Source: Alphaproteobacteria bacterium (GTDB taxonomy: Bacteria > Pseudomonadota > Alphaproteobacteria > JANSWW01). From it: a stretch of DNA of 64,000 nucleotides. A model generated the notes under the pieces. It was not told the DNA's origin. It did not search any database and worked only from the letters and a program-made list of their open reading frames with translations. A program made the translations under genes and the position numbers. Shown piece by piece: positions 6,781 to 16,200 of the stretch; the first letter of the stretch is position 1; each line of letters opens with the position of its first letter. Where the stretch lies: the NCBI GenBank assembly GCA_024743275.1, contig JANSWW010000006.1, forward strand, positions 1 to 64,000, given 5' to 3'.

Positions 6781-7406
6781 GGCTTTGCCGCCCGGAGGAC
6801 CGGGTAGTACTGGGTAAACACAAAGTCGTCGGCCGCGTTGGCCTCGTGGCAGGCGTTGCACGCGTCAGCCGGGAAAGCTGTCGCGGTTTCGGCATAGGGC
6901 TCGGGCTGGTGGCCAAAGGAGAAATACGCCCAGTTGCCGGGCTCGTCGGCGAAGCGGGTCGCGTCCTTCACCTTCAGTTCGAGGCCGGCGAACTCACCCT
7001 GGAAGAAGCCCTGGCCCGAGGTTTGCGCGCAGGAGCCATTGTCCGGGTCCGGCTCGCAATCGTCAGCCTGCCGGAGCAGCACAAGTTCCTTGGCGAATTG
7101 CGTCCCGTCCGCCCATTCGCCGGTACGCCGCCAATGCTCGAAGGCCGACGGCTCGATATAGACATTGTGATACTCAGGGAAAGCTGCCTCGCCGCCGTTG
7201 AGGGCGTTCGGCGTGAGCGGTGCGCCAACGAAGATCCACGTCCGCCAGTTCTCCGGCTGGCTCACGCTGCCGTCTTCGTTAAAGCTGGCACGCACGATCT
7301 CTCTGTCTTGAGCGATCGCAGGCGTCGGATCGTTAAGTGCTAGCGCCGCAGTAACTGCGCCTATGCTCATCAGCACGCCGGCGACGCGGCTTTTCGACTG
7401 AAACAT
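6777..7406 (-). CDS. cytochrome P460 family protein (copy 1)
   Basis: The start at 7406 (MFQSKSRVAG) has AAAGGA upstream; an ATG at 7427 would add seven residues. A signal peptide of about 45 residues ends near TPAIAQD. The mature domain contains RTWIFVGAPLTPNALNGG, FPEYHNVYIEP, ADGTQFAKELV and a C-terminal heme motif CNACH. The same blocks occur in the neighbouring copy, so the pair arose by duplication. An extra cysteine pair (DDCEPDPDNGSCAQ) is absent from copy 2. It lies divergent from an AraC regulator. Confidence 0.8.
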   Translation of the reverse strand: MFQSKSRVAGVLMSIGAVTAALALNDPTPAIAQDREIVRASFNEDGSVSQPENWRTWIFVGAPLTPNALNGGEAAFPEYHNVYIEPSAFEHWRRTGEWADGTQFAKELVLLRQADDCEPDPDNGSCAQTSGQGFFQGEFAGLELKVKDATRFADEPGNWAYFSFGHQPEPYAETATAFPADACNACHEANAADDFVFTQYYPVLRAAKP

Positions 7407-7609
7407 GGGTTTTCCTTTCTCCTTCATGGGGCGGCGACCCCTGCTGGGATTCCGAGTCTGGACAGCCATAGTCTCGGACGCCGATTTCTTTGAAGGTCCG
7501 CGACGAGACTAATGGGAGCCGCCTCGCCAATCTTTCAGATTCCTGCGGTTACAAGACCCGCTGCGGGCGTGTATTCTCGACACTACCGCGTTCCACTAGA
7601 TGACGACGG

Positions 7610-8521
7610 ATGACTACTGAAAATGCGATGAAGCAAGACAGAGGCTGGAGTATCCCATCGGTGTCGGTCGAGCAGCCGCGTTCCATCCGCTCGTTGTCCC
7701 GCGAGAAACTGAGTGAAACGACGTTACGCATCGCGCATGTTCGGGGAGCGCATGCTGGCGTTCATCACCATACGCCTCATGATGGCGTCGCAATCTACAT
7801 GACGATGTCCCGGAAAGTGGGTTCCATCGATGTCGGCGATGGCGAGTTGGCGATGAATGTCCAGGCGGGCGAGTTCATCTTAGGCGCTCCGGGCGCGGGG
7901 GCTGTGATGTACTCCTCTCGTGGCGGGCACTGGATCGAGCTGGTGCTGGACGACGCACGGCTCGGCGCGGGCGCGGAGGGATTGGGATGGGGCACCTCCG
8001 TCGCGCGCTGGGCGCGTCGATCCTTCCACAAGAACCGCGAGATCGGCGATCTTCTGGCGCGCATCGTGCGGGGCGGCCTGTCGAACGCGGTGCCCGAACC
8101 GCTCTACTTCGACGCGCTCGTCTGCTCTCTTGCCGACGCGTTCGACCGATATCTCGACTCCGAGCTCACTCGGCAGCGGGAGGTCAGACCGCTGTCGAGG
8201 AACACCGTCGATGAAATCCTGTACTATATGGACACGCATGTCGCAGAGCCGATCGCGATCGGCGATCTGGCCACGCTGGCGGGACTATCGCCGACGCGAT
8301 TCGCAAAAGCCTTCAGGAACGCGGCTGGCGAGAGCCCCTACCAGACGCTCATTCGCCGTCGCCTCGAAGCGGCGCGCTTCGCACTGATGACAACGAGCGA
8401 GAGCCTTGCAGAGATCTCGCTCGCATGCGGTTTCTCATCGCAACAGCATTTGACAGGTCTCTTCTCGAGCAGGTTCGGGATTTCACCCGGAGCATTTCGA
8501 AATCAGATGCGAACGACCTGA
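7610..8521 (+). CDS. AraC-family transcriptional regulator
   Basis: The 303-residue protein has a sensing domain (about 1-195) and a C-terminal double helix-turn-helix of the AraC/XylS type (about 205-300): IAIGDLATLAGLSPTRFAKA, then LAEISLACGFSSQQHLTG, then FSSRFGISPGAFRNQ. The start is the first of two nearby in-frame ATGs. It is transcribed away from the cytochrome P460 pair with about 200 bases between, so it probably controls that operon. The effector is unknown. The N-terminal domain has a cupin-like histidine cluster (GVHHHTPHDG). Confidence 0.87.
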   Translation: MTTENAMKQDRGWSIPSVSVEQPRSIRSLSREKLSETTLRIAHVRGAHAGVHHHTPHDGVAIYMTMSRKVGSIDVGDGELAMNVQAGEFILGAPGAGAVMYSSRGGHWIELVLDDARLGAGAEGLGWGTSVARWARRSFHKNREIGDLLARIVRGGLSNAVPEPLYFDALVCSLADAFDRYLDSELTRQREVRPLSRNTVDEILYYMDTHVAEPIAIGDLATLAGLSPTRFAKAFRNAAGESPYQTLIRRRLEAARFALMTTSESLAEISLACGFSSQQHLTGLFSSRFGISPGAFRNQMRTT

Positions 8522-8897
8522 TCCTATGCCGCCCTCCACAGTCCCGCCAGAAATCGGCGCTGTAACACGAAATACGGTCGATCGGCTGTTGAGCTATGAT
8601 CGGTGTACGAAACCAATCTTATGCGCGCGCTTTCAGTTCCCGCAGATGGGCAGCCAGCGTGCTGTCTGGCATATCTCAAGGTTTCGTTGGAATCGGAATT
8701 TACCTGGACTTCACGCTTCGCTCCGCCACTGGGCTCGCAAGGCCTCGATCATGCCTGTTATGCCGCGAAGCGATCTTGTGCGCACACGACCCGAATAAAG
8801 GCCATTCATAACGACAGAAACCCGTTATCCGGGTTAAGGCTTTATTAGAGCCCGATGCGCATATTTGCGGCCTCACGCAAATTGTCATGGGGCTCAC
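8522..8897. other. intergenic stretch with no recognised gene
   Basis: This stretch of about 376 bases is poorer in GC than its surroundings and has no frame with a plausible ribosome site. Short openings exist in several frames but match nothing I recognise. An AACCCG/CGGGTT pair occurs near 8820-8835. It may hold the promoter for the PAS-domain gene or degraded mobile DNA. Confidence 0.4.
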
Positions 8898-9452
8898 GTG
8901 CGCACGACACACAAGACCGGCTGGACCTATTACATGTGCCCGCTCGAAACCGATCCGGCGGCATTTCTGCATTTTGCCGGCATCGTGGAGATATGGCGCA
9001 ACAAACGGGCCCCGGGCGAAGCACTGCCGGACCGTCGCGCGTTCGATTTCTATGACTTCGTCGGCTGGCACGGCCAGGTCTTCCTGGCCCGTTTCGACGA
9101 GGCGCCGTTCAACGTAACCTTCAGCCTCTGGGGGACCGTCCTGACCGAGTGGTGGGGCTGCGACTACACAAACAAGCATCTGGGCGAGCAATCGACCGAG
9201 CCGGACGTCTGGGCGGAGACCGAACTCGCCTACTTCCGGAAGATGCGGGAAACACCCTTTATCGGCATTTCCGGCGGAACCCTGGCCCAGCACAGGCGCC
9301 CCAACCGGCATGTCGTCGCCGTCGATCTGCCGATGCGCTCCGAGACCGGGGGCGTCGCCCATGTCGCGGGCATCCACAGCCTGGCCGAGGACGGCAACAT
9401 CAAGGACCTGTTCCCCGGGCTGGAAATGACCTGTTTCCTGGAGAATCGCTGA
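8898..9452 (+). CDS. PAS-domain protein (PAS_5-like)
   Basis: The start is uncertain: a GTG at 8898 gives 184 residues, an ATG at 8865 is longer and an ATG at 8933 shorter. The first 70 residues read as the stand-alone PAS_5 type common in alphaproteobacteria (FLHFAGIVEIWRNKRAPGEALPD is typical, with DFVGWHGQVFLARFD following). The C-terminal half has the strand pattern RRPNRHVVAVDLPMRS. Such proteins are presumed small-molecule or redox sensors without an output domain. No neighbour suggests its partner. Confidence 0.6.
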   Translation: MRTTHKTGWTYYMCPLETDPAAFLHFAGIVEIWRNKRAPGEALPDRRAFDFYDFVGWHGQVFLARFDEAPFNVTFSLWGTVLTEWWGCDYTNKHLGEQSTEPDVWAETELAYFRKMRETPFIGISGGTLAQHRRPNRHVVAVDLPMRSETGGVAHVAGIHSLAEDGNIKDLFPGLEMTCFLENR

Positions 9453-9602
9453 TCGCTCCGGAAGCACGATCGCGACAATGACAGTTTTGCGAAATTCCCA
9501 CCGTGGCGCCGTCCGGGCGTTGGTCACCTCGCCGTCAGGGGCTACAGTCCTTGCGGGGCGAACCGGTCCGACCGGCACGCCGATTCAGCGGGAGGGCACG
9601 AG

Positions 9603-9902
9603 ATGGCGATGATGAAAGTGGAAGCGACGATCATGGACGCCGGCGTCGGCGAGGGGCATGGCGCGGATCACCGCTATGTCTTCGACGCGCCGGACGATCT
9701 GTTCACGAAGAGCCCGATCACCGTGATCAAGGCCTTCATGGAACATGTCGATCATGTCGAATTGCCGGACGAGCATGTCGGCTACGAACTCTACGCCTCG
9801 CTGAAAAACGAGGAAAAGCAGGTGGTGACCGGCATGGGTTCCCTGACGTTGGCCCATGGCCGCATCCCCTTCATGGTCATGATCTCACCGAAGGCGGACT
9901 GA
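9603..9902 (+). CDS. conserved-looking hypothetical protein (99 aa)
   Basis: A GGGAGGG ribosome site precedes the ATG. The protein has short beta strands and one helix (TVIKAFMEHVDHVELPDEH) and a histidine-rich acidic middle, ending TLAHGRIPFMVMISPKAD. I do not recognise the family. It lies between a PAS gene on the same strand and a convergent CBS gene and appears to be a single-gene unit. Confidence 0.6.
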   Translation: MAMMKVEATIMDAGVGEGHGADHRYVFDAPDDLFTKSPITVIKAFMEHVDHVELPDEHVGYELYASLKNEEKQVVTGMGSLTLAHGRIPFMVMISPKAD

Positions 9903-9946
9903 AACGCGCGACCCGACAGGAGCCCGAAAGACGCCCCAAAAGGCGC

Positions 9947-10366
9947 TTACAGATGCTCCCACAGGGCCTGTTCGAGGTCCATCTCGTCCTCTTCCTCTCT
10001 TAGGAAGTCCTGACGCGAGAGAACCGCGACCAGGCGACCGTCCTTGACGACCGGCAGATGACGGAACCCGCCGTCGGACATCTTTCTGAGCGCGTCTATC
10101 GCCAGCGTATCCGGCGGCACGGTTTCAACGCCGCTGGTCATCACATGCCCCACCTTGGTGGCGTCCGGATCCCGTCCGTTTGCGACAACCCGATCGATCA
10201 GGTCGGCGCCGGTGAAGATGCCGAGCAAGGCGTCGCCCTCGACCACGAGAACCGAGTGAACCCCACGCTCCTTCATGGCGATGGCGGCCTCCTTCACGCT
10301 GGCCGTTTCGGGCATGGTGAGCAGGTCTTGGTTGATGACCACATCGGGGCTTACATGGCGTAACAT
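9947..10366 (-). CDS. tandem CBS-domain protein (139 aa)
   Basis: Two CBS motifs are visible: residues about 8-60 (SVKEAAIAMKERGVHSVLVV, then LLGIFTGADLIDRVV) and about 72-127 (HVMTSGVETVPPDTLAIDAL, then GFRHLPVVKDGRLVAVLSRQD). A pair forms one Bateman module that usually binds adenosyl nucleotides. There is no catalytic domain, so it likely acts as a regulator of another protein. It is transcribed divergently from a second CBS gene; the intervening region holds 12-bp tandem repeats. Confidence 0.85.
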   Translation of the reverse strand: MLRHVSPDVVINQDLLTMPETASVKEAAIAMKERGVHSVLVVEGDALLGIFTGADLIDRVVANGRDPDATKVGHVMTSGVETVPPDTLAIDALRKMSDGGFRHLPVVKDGRLVAVLSRQDFLREEEDEMDLEQALWEHL

Positions 10367-10498
10367 CGGGGTACCTCCTCCCTTTTGTTACTAATATATG
10401 ACGATTTCCCCTGCGGACTCCAACGATAATGACCCTATCCCGACTACGGGGCTTCACAGCCGATGCGGTTCATGTCGCATGCATAACGCACGGTTCGA

Positions 10499-10550
10499 TT
10501 GGGGTACTGCTTGGGGTTCCGCTTGGGGTTCTGGGAGTCTCGTGTACACT
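10499..10550 (+). repeat. three 12-bp tandem repeats with overlapping promoter
   Basis: Three contiguous copies of TTGGGGTwCyGs lie at 10499-10510, 10511-10522 and 10523-10534. The third starts with TTGGGG, which can serve as a -35 box, and TACACT follows 16 bases later at 10545-10550 as a -10 box. The promoter would drive the CBS gene at 10649. Helically phased repeats at a -35 box suggest cooperative activator or repressor binding. They are not CRISPR: units are too short and have no spacers. Confidence 0.6.
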
Positions 10551-10648
10551 ATTCCCATCCTTCTTCAGGGGCTTTTGCGAGGCGTCCCAGGCAAAGGGAC
10601 CGGCCGCGGCCCGATATCGACGAAGGCAATAAACAGGGGAGGATCGAC

Positions 10649-11083
10649 ATGACGGTAAGGACACTCATCGAAATCAAGAACGAGAAAACGCCGACCATCG
10701 AGCCGGGCGCCACGGTTCAACAAGCCATGGATCGTCTTGAGAAAGAGCGGATTTCCGCCTTGGTCGTCAGCGCCGACGGCCAGTCGGTCGACGGGATCGT
10801 CTCGGCGAGCGACATCGTCAGGGGCCTCAATCGGATCGGGGCCGGGGTGGTCGATCGTACGGTAGCCGACTTGATGACCATCGATGTGATCTGTTGCACC
10901 GCGGCGGAACCGATGGAGCGGGTCTATGAACTGATGAACCGGCATCAGATCCGCTATCTGCCCGTGCTCGACCATGGCAGCCTCTGCGGACTGGTCAGCC
11001 TGCTCGACGTGGTCCGCCACCGGTTGGACGAAAGCGAGGCGGAAGCCGAAGCCCTGAAGGACTACGTCTCCGGCAAAGCCTGA
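10649..11083 (+). CDS. tandem CBS-domain protein (144 aa)
   Basis: The ATG at 10649 follows GGGGAGGATCGAC. Two CBS motifs are clear: about 18-72 (ATVQQAMDRLEKERISALVV, then VDGIVSASDIVRGL) and about 80-130 (VADLMTIDVICCTAAEPMER, then IRYLPVLDHGSLCGLVSLLD). It is the same architecture as the divergent gene at 9947 but not closely similar in sequence. A role as a nucleotide-sensing regulatory module is likely; the target is unknown. Two adjacent cysteines (ICC) occur in the second motif. Confidence 0.85.
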   Translation: MTVRTLIEIKNEKTPTIEPGATVQQAMDRLEKERISALVVSADGQSVDGIVSASDIVRGLNRIGAGVVDRTVADLMTIDVICCTAAEPMERVYELMNRHQIRYLPVLDHGSLCGLVSLLDVVRHRLDESEAEAEALKDYVSGKA

Positions 11084-11106
11084 CCCTTACCGGATCCCGG
11101 AATTAC

Positions 11107-11131
11107 CCTCCGCCGTCTGTGATGGCGGAGG
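11107..11131. terminator. hairpin after CBS gene
   Basis: Perfect 8-base arms CCTCCGCC (11107-11114) and GGCGGAGG (11124-11131) flank a 9-base loop, 24 bases after the CBS stop codon. There is no U-run, so it is a weak or rho-assisted terminator candidate. Confidence 0.45.
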
Positions 11132-11262
11132 CGACGGCGACTGATGGCCGGCGCCGGGGTCGTTCGGCTCCCGCCGCGCACTGGTTGATAGCCCTTTCAG
11201 CTTTCCCTTTTTGGGCGATTTGGCACCGAACGCCACCTATCGGCAAAAAGCGCCCGCCGTTA

Positions 11263-11280
11263 AATTTCCATTAGGAAATT
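11263..11280. promoter_or_regulatory. 18-bp AT-rich palindrome
   Basis: AATTTCC (11263-11269) and GGAAATT (11274-11280) form a perfect inverted repeat around ATTA. It lies in the 330-base gap between the CBS gene and the small membrane protein gene, which otherwise shows only hairpins. It may be a protein-binding site; there is no nearby start codon in either direction that it obviously controls. Confidence 0.35.
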
Positions 11281-11339
11281 GTGCGTATTCTACCCTCAAG
11301 TATCAGGTACCCCTGCTACTTGCCACAGGCGACTCTGGG

Positions 11340-11387
11340 CCCGGCAGCCGTCCCCCTCCACTTCATAAGGCTGCCGGGTCCTTTTTT
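11340..11387 (+). terminator. rho-independent terminator
   Basis: CCCGGCAGCC (11340-11349) pairs perfectly with GGCTGCCGGG (11369-11378) and is followed by TCCTTTTTT. This is a canonical plus-strand terminator. It lies about 255 bases after the CBS stop, so an unannotated plus-strand transcript may end here. Confidence 0.75.
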
Positions 11388-11411
11388 GTCGGGCCCTTTT
11401 TCGGGCCGCCC

Positions 11412-11648
11412 TCAGGGCTGCGATGGCGCCGAATCGCCGGATCGACAGGTCGATATGCCCAGAAGCCGGTAGGCGGGACAAAACCGGCCCATGCCGGTCC
11501 CGAGCAGAACCAATCCCACGACAATGGAAATCCCGGTGACCACCGCGCCCAAACTATGGGCGAAGGGACAAAACAGGCCGAAGCCCAACAGGACGATCCC
11601 GGCCGCAAGGCGGATCGCGCGGTCGGTTGAACCGACGTTATTGATCAT
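11412..11648 (-). CDS. DUF2892/YgaP-like small inner-membrane protein
   Basis: The 78-residue protein opens with MINNVGSTDRAIRLAAGIVL, the signature start of the DUF2892 family, followed by two membrane helices (GFGLFCPFAHSLGAVVTG and SIVVGLVLLGTGMG) and the CPAYRLLGIST motif. The family is often found next to rhodanese or as a YgaP C-terminal membrane anchor. Two conserved-type cysteines (FCP and CPAY) could join thiol chemistry. A GAGAGGG ribosome site precedes the ATG. Confidence 0.8.
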   Translation of the reverse strand: MINNVGSTDRAIRLAAGIVLLGFGLFCPFAHSLGAVVTGISIVVGLVLLGTGMGRFCPAYRLLGISTCRSGDSAPSQP

Positions 11649-11701
11649 GACCGTACCCTCTCTGGTTGGGAGCCCGGCCGCAGGGTCTTAACTTCTATAC
11701 G

Positions 11702-13051
11702 TTAGCTTAGTTTGAGATGGCGGGACAAGCGGGTCGGATCGATCCCTTTGGCGCGCAGCGCGTTCTCCGTTTCCGGACCTCCCACGGCGACAACGTCGCC
11801 TGTAAAGTCGTTCTCAGCCGCCGCGAGCCTCTCGACATCCGCAGGCGACCCGACCAGGGCCGCCGTGGCATCGGCGACCGGGGCGTCCGGGGCCAGGATC
11901 CGCGCCCGGTGGAGGTCCACGAGGTCGCTCATGACATCCGCCCCGACATCCTGTCCCGGATGAAAAGACGGGGCGACCACACGCCGATGATGTTCCTGGG
12001 CCGCCTCATAGGCCCGGATCCGTGGCACCAACGCGCCGGCATTCCGGCCCGACCCGTGTAGACGCCCCTCGTCGAGGCGTGCGTCCGGCGGCAGCAAAGG
12101 CGTCATCTCCCGCCAACCGCCGAGGCCTTCGGCCAGCAGCCGACGGGCCCGAACGGCCTCGCTGTGTAGGCGGCGATAGTGGTCGTGACCGGCCCGGGCG
12201 GCCCGGGCGGCCTCCGTCGGATCGTCCAGCAGCCGGCGCAGCATCGGGGCGAACCTGGCGACCTCGGCGGTAAACAGATGCTCACCTTCCCGGAACAACA
12301 TCTCCAGACCCGCCTCGGGCGCCAACCGGTCCGTGATCAGGCAGCCGCCCGCCGTCAGGACCTCGAATACCCGTTGGTTGAGATCGCCGTTGAGCGAGAT
12401 GTTCAACGATCCGAGATGCCCGGCATAGAGCCCAGCCGCCTCCGCCGCGGTCCGGGTCTGGTAGAGGTCGACCGGGAGATCCCGTTCGGCGAGGCCGGAC
12501 AACACGGAAAGGCGGACCGGGTGGCGGTCGCCCACCTGTCCCACATGGACGAACCGGTCCGGGCGTGCCGGTCCCGGCTCAAAGCGCTCGTCCCGCACCC
12601 AGGCGCCCGGCACCCAGCCGACCGACAGCCCCGCCTCTCGAAAGAAATGGAGATGCTGGGGCACGTGATTGCCGATGACCTTGTCGAAGCCTTCCTTGAG
12701 CGCGTAGCCGAGCGCGAAGCCGATCGGCGTGTCCCCGTGATGGGTATCGCCCAATAGAAGGATCTTCGGACAGTCGATGGCCGCGAGATTGAGCGGCACC
12801 AGGGCCCGGGTCATGTCGAGGACGACAACGACCAGATCCGGCCTGTCTTCCGGCGGCAGGGCGCGCACGAAAGCGCCGAGATCGATCGCCCCCGCGGGAA
12901 CCTTCCGGCATTTACGCCGTCCGCCGACGAAGTCCGCGTCTTCGACGAAGGGGCCGATGGTGATCTGGCGGCCACTTACCCACCAATCATGGAAGGGCGC
13001 ATGCCAGCATAGGAGAACTTGCGGCTCGTCTCGCGATTCTGGTCGGGGCAT
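11702..13051 (-). CDS. CgeB-like glycosyltransferase family protein
   Basis: Residues about 190-290 match the C-terminal half of CgeB/Glyco_trans_1_2 proteins: GSLNISLNGDLNQRVFEVLT, AGGCLITDRLAPEAG, LFREGEHLFTAEVARFA and a DDPTEAARAARAGHDHYRRLHS helix. The N-terminal half has a Rossmann-like order (DLVVVVLDMTRALVPLNL, KILLLGDTHHGDTP). The C-terminal 120 residues are variable. The protein probably transfers a sugar to an envelope or secreted molecule. It stands alone after the small membrane gene; no polysaccharide cluster is seen. Confidence 0.7.
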   Translation of the reverse strand: MPRPESRDEPQVLLCWHAPFHDWWVSGRQITIGPFVEDADFVGGRRKCRKVPAGAIDLGAFVRALPPEDRPDLVVVVLDMTRALVPLNLAAIDCPKILLLGDTHHGDTPIGFALGYALKEGFDKVIGNHVPQHLHFFREAGLSVGWVPGAWVRDERFEPGPARPDRFVHVGQVGDRHPVRLSVLSGLAERDLPVDLYQTRTAAEAAGLYAGHLGSLNISLNGDLNQRVFEVLTAGGCLITDRLAPEAGLEMLFREGEHLFTAEVARFAPMLRRLLDDPTEAARAARAGHDHYRRLHSEAVRARRLLAEGLGGWREMTPLLPPDARLDEGRLHGSGRNAGALVPRIRAYEAAQEHHRRVVAPSFHPGQDVGADVMSDLVDLHRARILAPDAPVADATAALVGSPADVERLAAAENDFTGDVVAVGGPETENALRAKGIDPTRLSRHLKLS

Positions 13052-13203
13052 TGGGTCCGAAGAAGACAGCGGGTCGGACCGTCAGCGTAGCCCCAGCTTC
13101 GTCAAAAGCCTATCGCGCTTGTGAAGCCATCACCGTTTATCGGTCGGCCTAACGCTCAACACGGGTTTTGGAATGATCGGTTTGAAAACCCCATCCGTCG
13201 AAG

Positions 13204-16200
13204 TCAAGCCACCCGGGCCTCGTCGAGGGAGTAGACCGGGGTGTCGGTGGCCTCTTCCGGGGTCTCATCCCGCCGTTTCGGCTTTTTCGCATACATCAGC
13301 AGGAACATCGGCGGCGTGAAGTAGAAGGAGACGATGGTCGACAGCAGCACCCCGCCGGCGATCGACATGGCGAAGGGCGGCCAGAAGCCGCCGCCGGCCA
13401 GAATCAGCGGCAGGAAGCCGCCGAAGGTGGTCAGGGTCGTCGAGACGATATGCCGGGAGCTGTCGTTGACCACATGGACCACCGCCTCCCGGTCGCCCGC
13501 GCAGGCCTTTGGGTCGGCCTGCAAGCCGGTCATCACGATGATCGCCGCATTGATCGACACCCCGATGGAGCCGATCACCCCGATCAACGCATTAATTCCG
13601 AAGGGATAATTGAAGACCGCCAAGGCGAAGAGGCTCAGCCCCATCGACAGCACACAGACGATCCCGGCGATGATCGAGAGGCGGTAGGAGCGGAAGGTGA
13701 GCACGATCGTCGCGACGCTGAGCACGATCACCACGCCCAGCGTCGAGATCAGATTGTTGATGGTTTCGGACCGCGCATCGGAATCCCCGCCGGTCTCGAA
13801 CCGGTATCCGGGCGGCAGGGTGACCGGGTCGGCGGCGAGGTCGGCGCGGAAGGCGGCCAGCACCTCTTCCGGCAGCAGGCCGCGGCGAATGAAGCCCTGA
13901 ACCGTGTTGGTCCGCTCCCCGTCGATCCGAATGATCGGCGGCTCCGACGGCACCAACCGCGCCTCGCCGAGACTGGTCAGCGGGACCGCCCGAAACGCAC
14001 CCGGCTCCGAGGCCGACGGGGCGAGCAGCGTCAGCGAGCGGATCCGTTCCATGCTGCCGCGAGCCTCGTCCGGCAGCCGCAGCCGCACCGGTAGCTCCTC
14101 GGTGCCTTCGAGAAGCGACCCGCCCGTCACCCCTTCGAGCCTTTCCTCAAGCTGCCGCGCAACGGCCCTGAGGTCGAGCCCGGCCGCCCGCACCCGGTCC
14201 TCGTTGAGGTCGAACACCAGCTTCGGTTCACCGGCGATCAGGGTTTCGCGGGTATGGGTGATCCCGGCGGTCTGGGCCATCCGGGCCCGGATTTGCTCGC
14301 CGACCTCACGCAGGACGGCGATCTCCGGCCCGACGACCCGCAATTCGACCGGCGCATCCACCGGCGGACCCTGGACCAGGCCGCGCACCAGGATCTGAGC
14401 CTCCGGGAATTGTTCGTCCAGGCTCTGCTGAAGGCGGGGGATGATCGCCTCCGTCGCCTCCGGCGAGGCGGTGCTGATCAATGCCTGACCGTAGCGCGAC
14501 ACCCCGTCCTGGTTCATCAGCATGTTGTAGTAGAAGGCGGGCGCGCTCTCGCCGATCACCCAATGGACCGCCTCGACTCCCTCCTCGCTCCGGATCCGCC
14601 GCTCCATGTCGGCGGCCAGACGGTCCGAGCGGGAAATCGCGCTGCCGGGGGCGAGGAACACCTCGACATAGAACTGATCGCGGTCGACGCCCGGGAAGAA
14701 CTGGGCCGTCAGGGTCGGGAACGCGCCGAAGCCGATGACCGGCAGAACCAGGGCCGCGAGAATCGACAGCCAGGGATGCGCCACCGACAGTCTCAAGGTC
14801 GCCCGGAACAGGCGCACGATGATTGGATCGAGCCGCTCCTCCCGCACCGCGTGATCGGCGGTGAGGACCCAGCCGGATAGCGCCGGGGTGATCGTCATGG
14901 CGAGCGCCAGGCTCATGAACAGCATCACGATCACCGACATGGCGATGGAACCGACGAAGTCGCCCGCCGGCCCGGGCAGCATGGCCATCGGCGTGAAGGC
15001 GAGCGCGGTGGTGACGGTGGAGGCGAGCAGCGGGACGGCCAGCCGCTCGATGCCGGCGGCCACCGACGCTTCCCGGCTGCGACCGTCCCGCAGGCTCTTG
15101 CGGATCTCGTCGGTCATGACGATCGCCGCATCGACCAGAAGGCCGAGGGCGACGATCAGGCCGGTCACCGACATCTGATGGATCGGAATGCCGATCCATT
15201 TGAGGACCGCGATGGAGCCGAGACTGGTCAACGGCAGGATCGCAGCGACGATCAGGGCGGCCCGCCAGCCGAGCGTGACGAACAGAATGGCGACGACAAG
15301 CGCCACGCCGATGGCGAGATTGACCCCGACATCGGCCAGCCGGTCGACGGTGTAGCCTTCCTGGTCGAACAACAACTCGTGGGTGACGCCTTGGGGCAGT
15401 TCCGTTTCGAACGCCGCCATGCGCGCCTTGACCGACGCGGTCCAGGTATCGACCTGTTTATCGTCCTCCATCCGGGCCGCGACCAGGATCGCGCGCGCGC
15501 CGTTGGAATAGGCGAGCGCGCCGGGCGGATCGCGGTCGCCCAGCTTGACCGTCGCGATGTCCCCGACCCGGACGAGCTTGCCGTTTTCCAACGTGACGAC
15601 GGGAACGGCCTTCACCCGGTCGATGCTTTCGATCTCGCCGCTCACCTCGATCACCGTGTCGGAAAGGCTGGCGCGCACCTGCCCCGCCTGGACCTTTGCG
15701 TCGGCATTTTGGATCGCAGCGGCGACCTGACGGGCGGTGATGCCGAGACCGGCCAGGGTCTCCGGGTCGACGATGACGCTCACCTCCTCGACCGGTTCGC
15801 CGAAGAGGTGGACGAATTTGGTGTTGGGCACCTGGCGCAGCCGATCCTGCAGCAACTCGGCATAGCGGTTGAGGACACCCATCGGCACCTCGCGTCCCGG
15901 CGCCGGCGCGATGGCGCTGATCGCCGTGTAGGCGCCGGTACGGTCGTTGTCGAAGGTGGGCTCCGGCACGCCGGCGGGAAAGTTCACGGCGGCGTCCGAG
16001 AGCGCGTCCCGGATCTCGGACCAGGCCTGCTCGATCTCCTGATCGCCGATGAACTGAGACAGCTCGACCGACACAACGGAAATCCCGGTGCGGGAGGTCG
16101 ACTTGATCTCCTCGATCTCGGCGATCTCCTCCAACTCCTCCTCGATCTTTTTCGACACCAAGGCTTCGACCCTGGCCGGATTGGCCCCCGGATAGGGCGT

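Noticed and set aside
6232-7406. Ammonia- or methane-oxidiser signature from P460
   Set aside because: No amo, hao or pmo genes are nearby; P460 proteins also occur in many unrelated bacteria.
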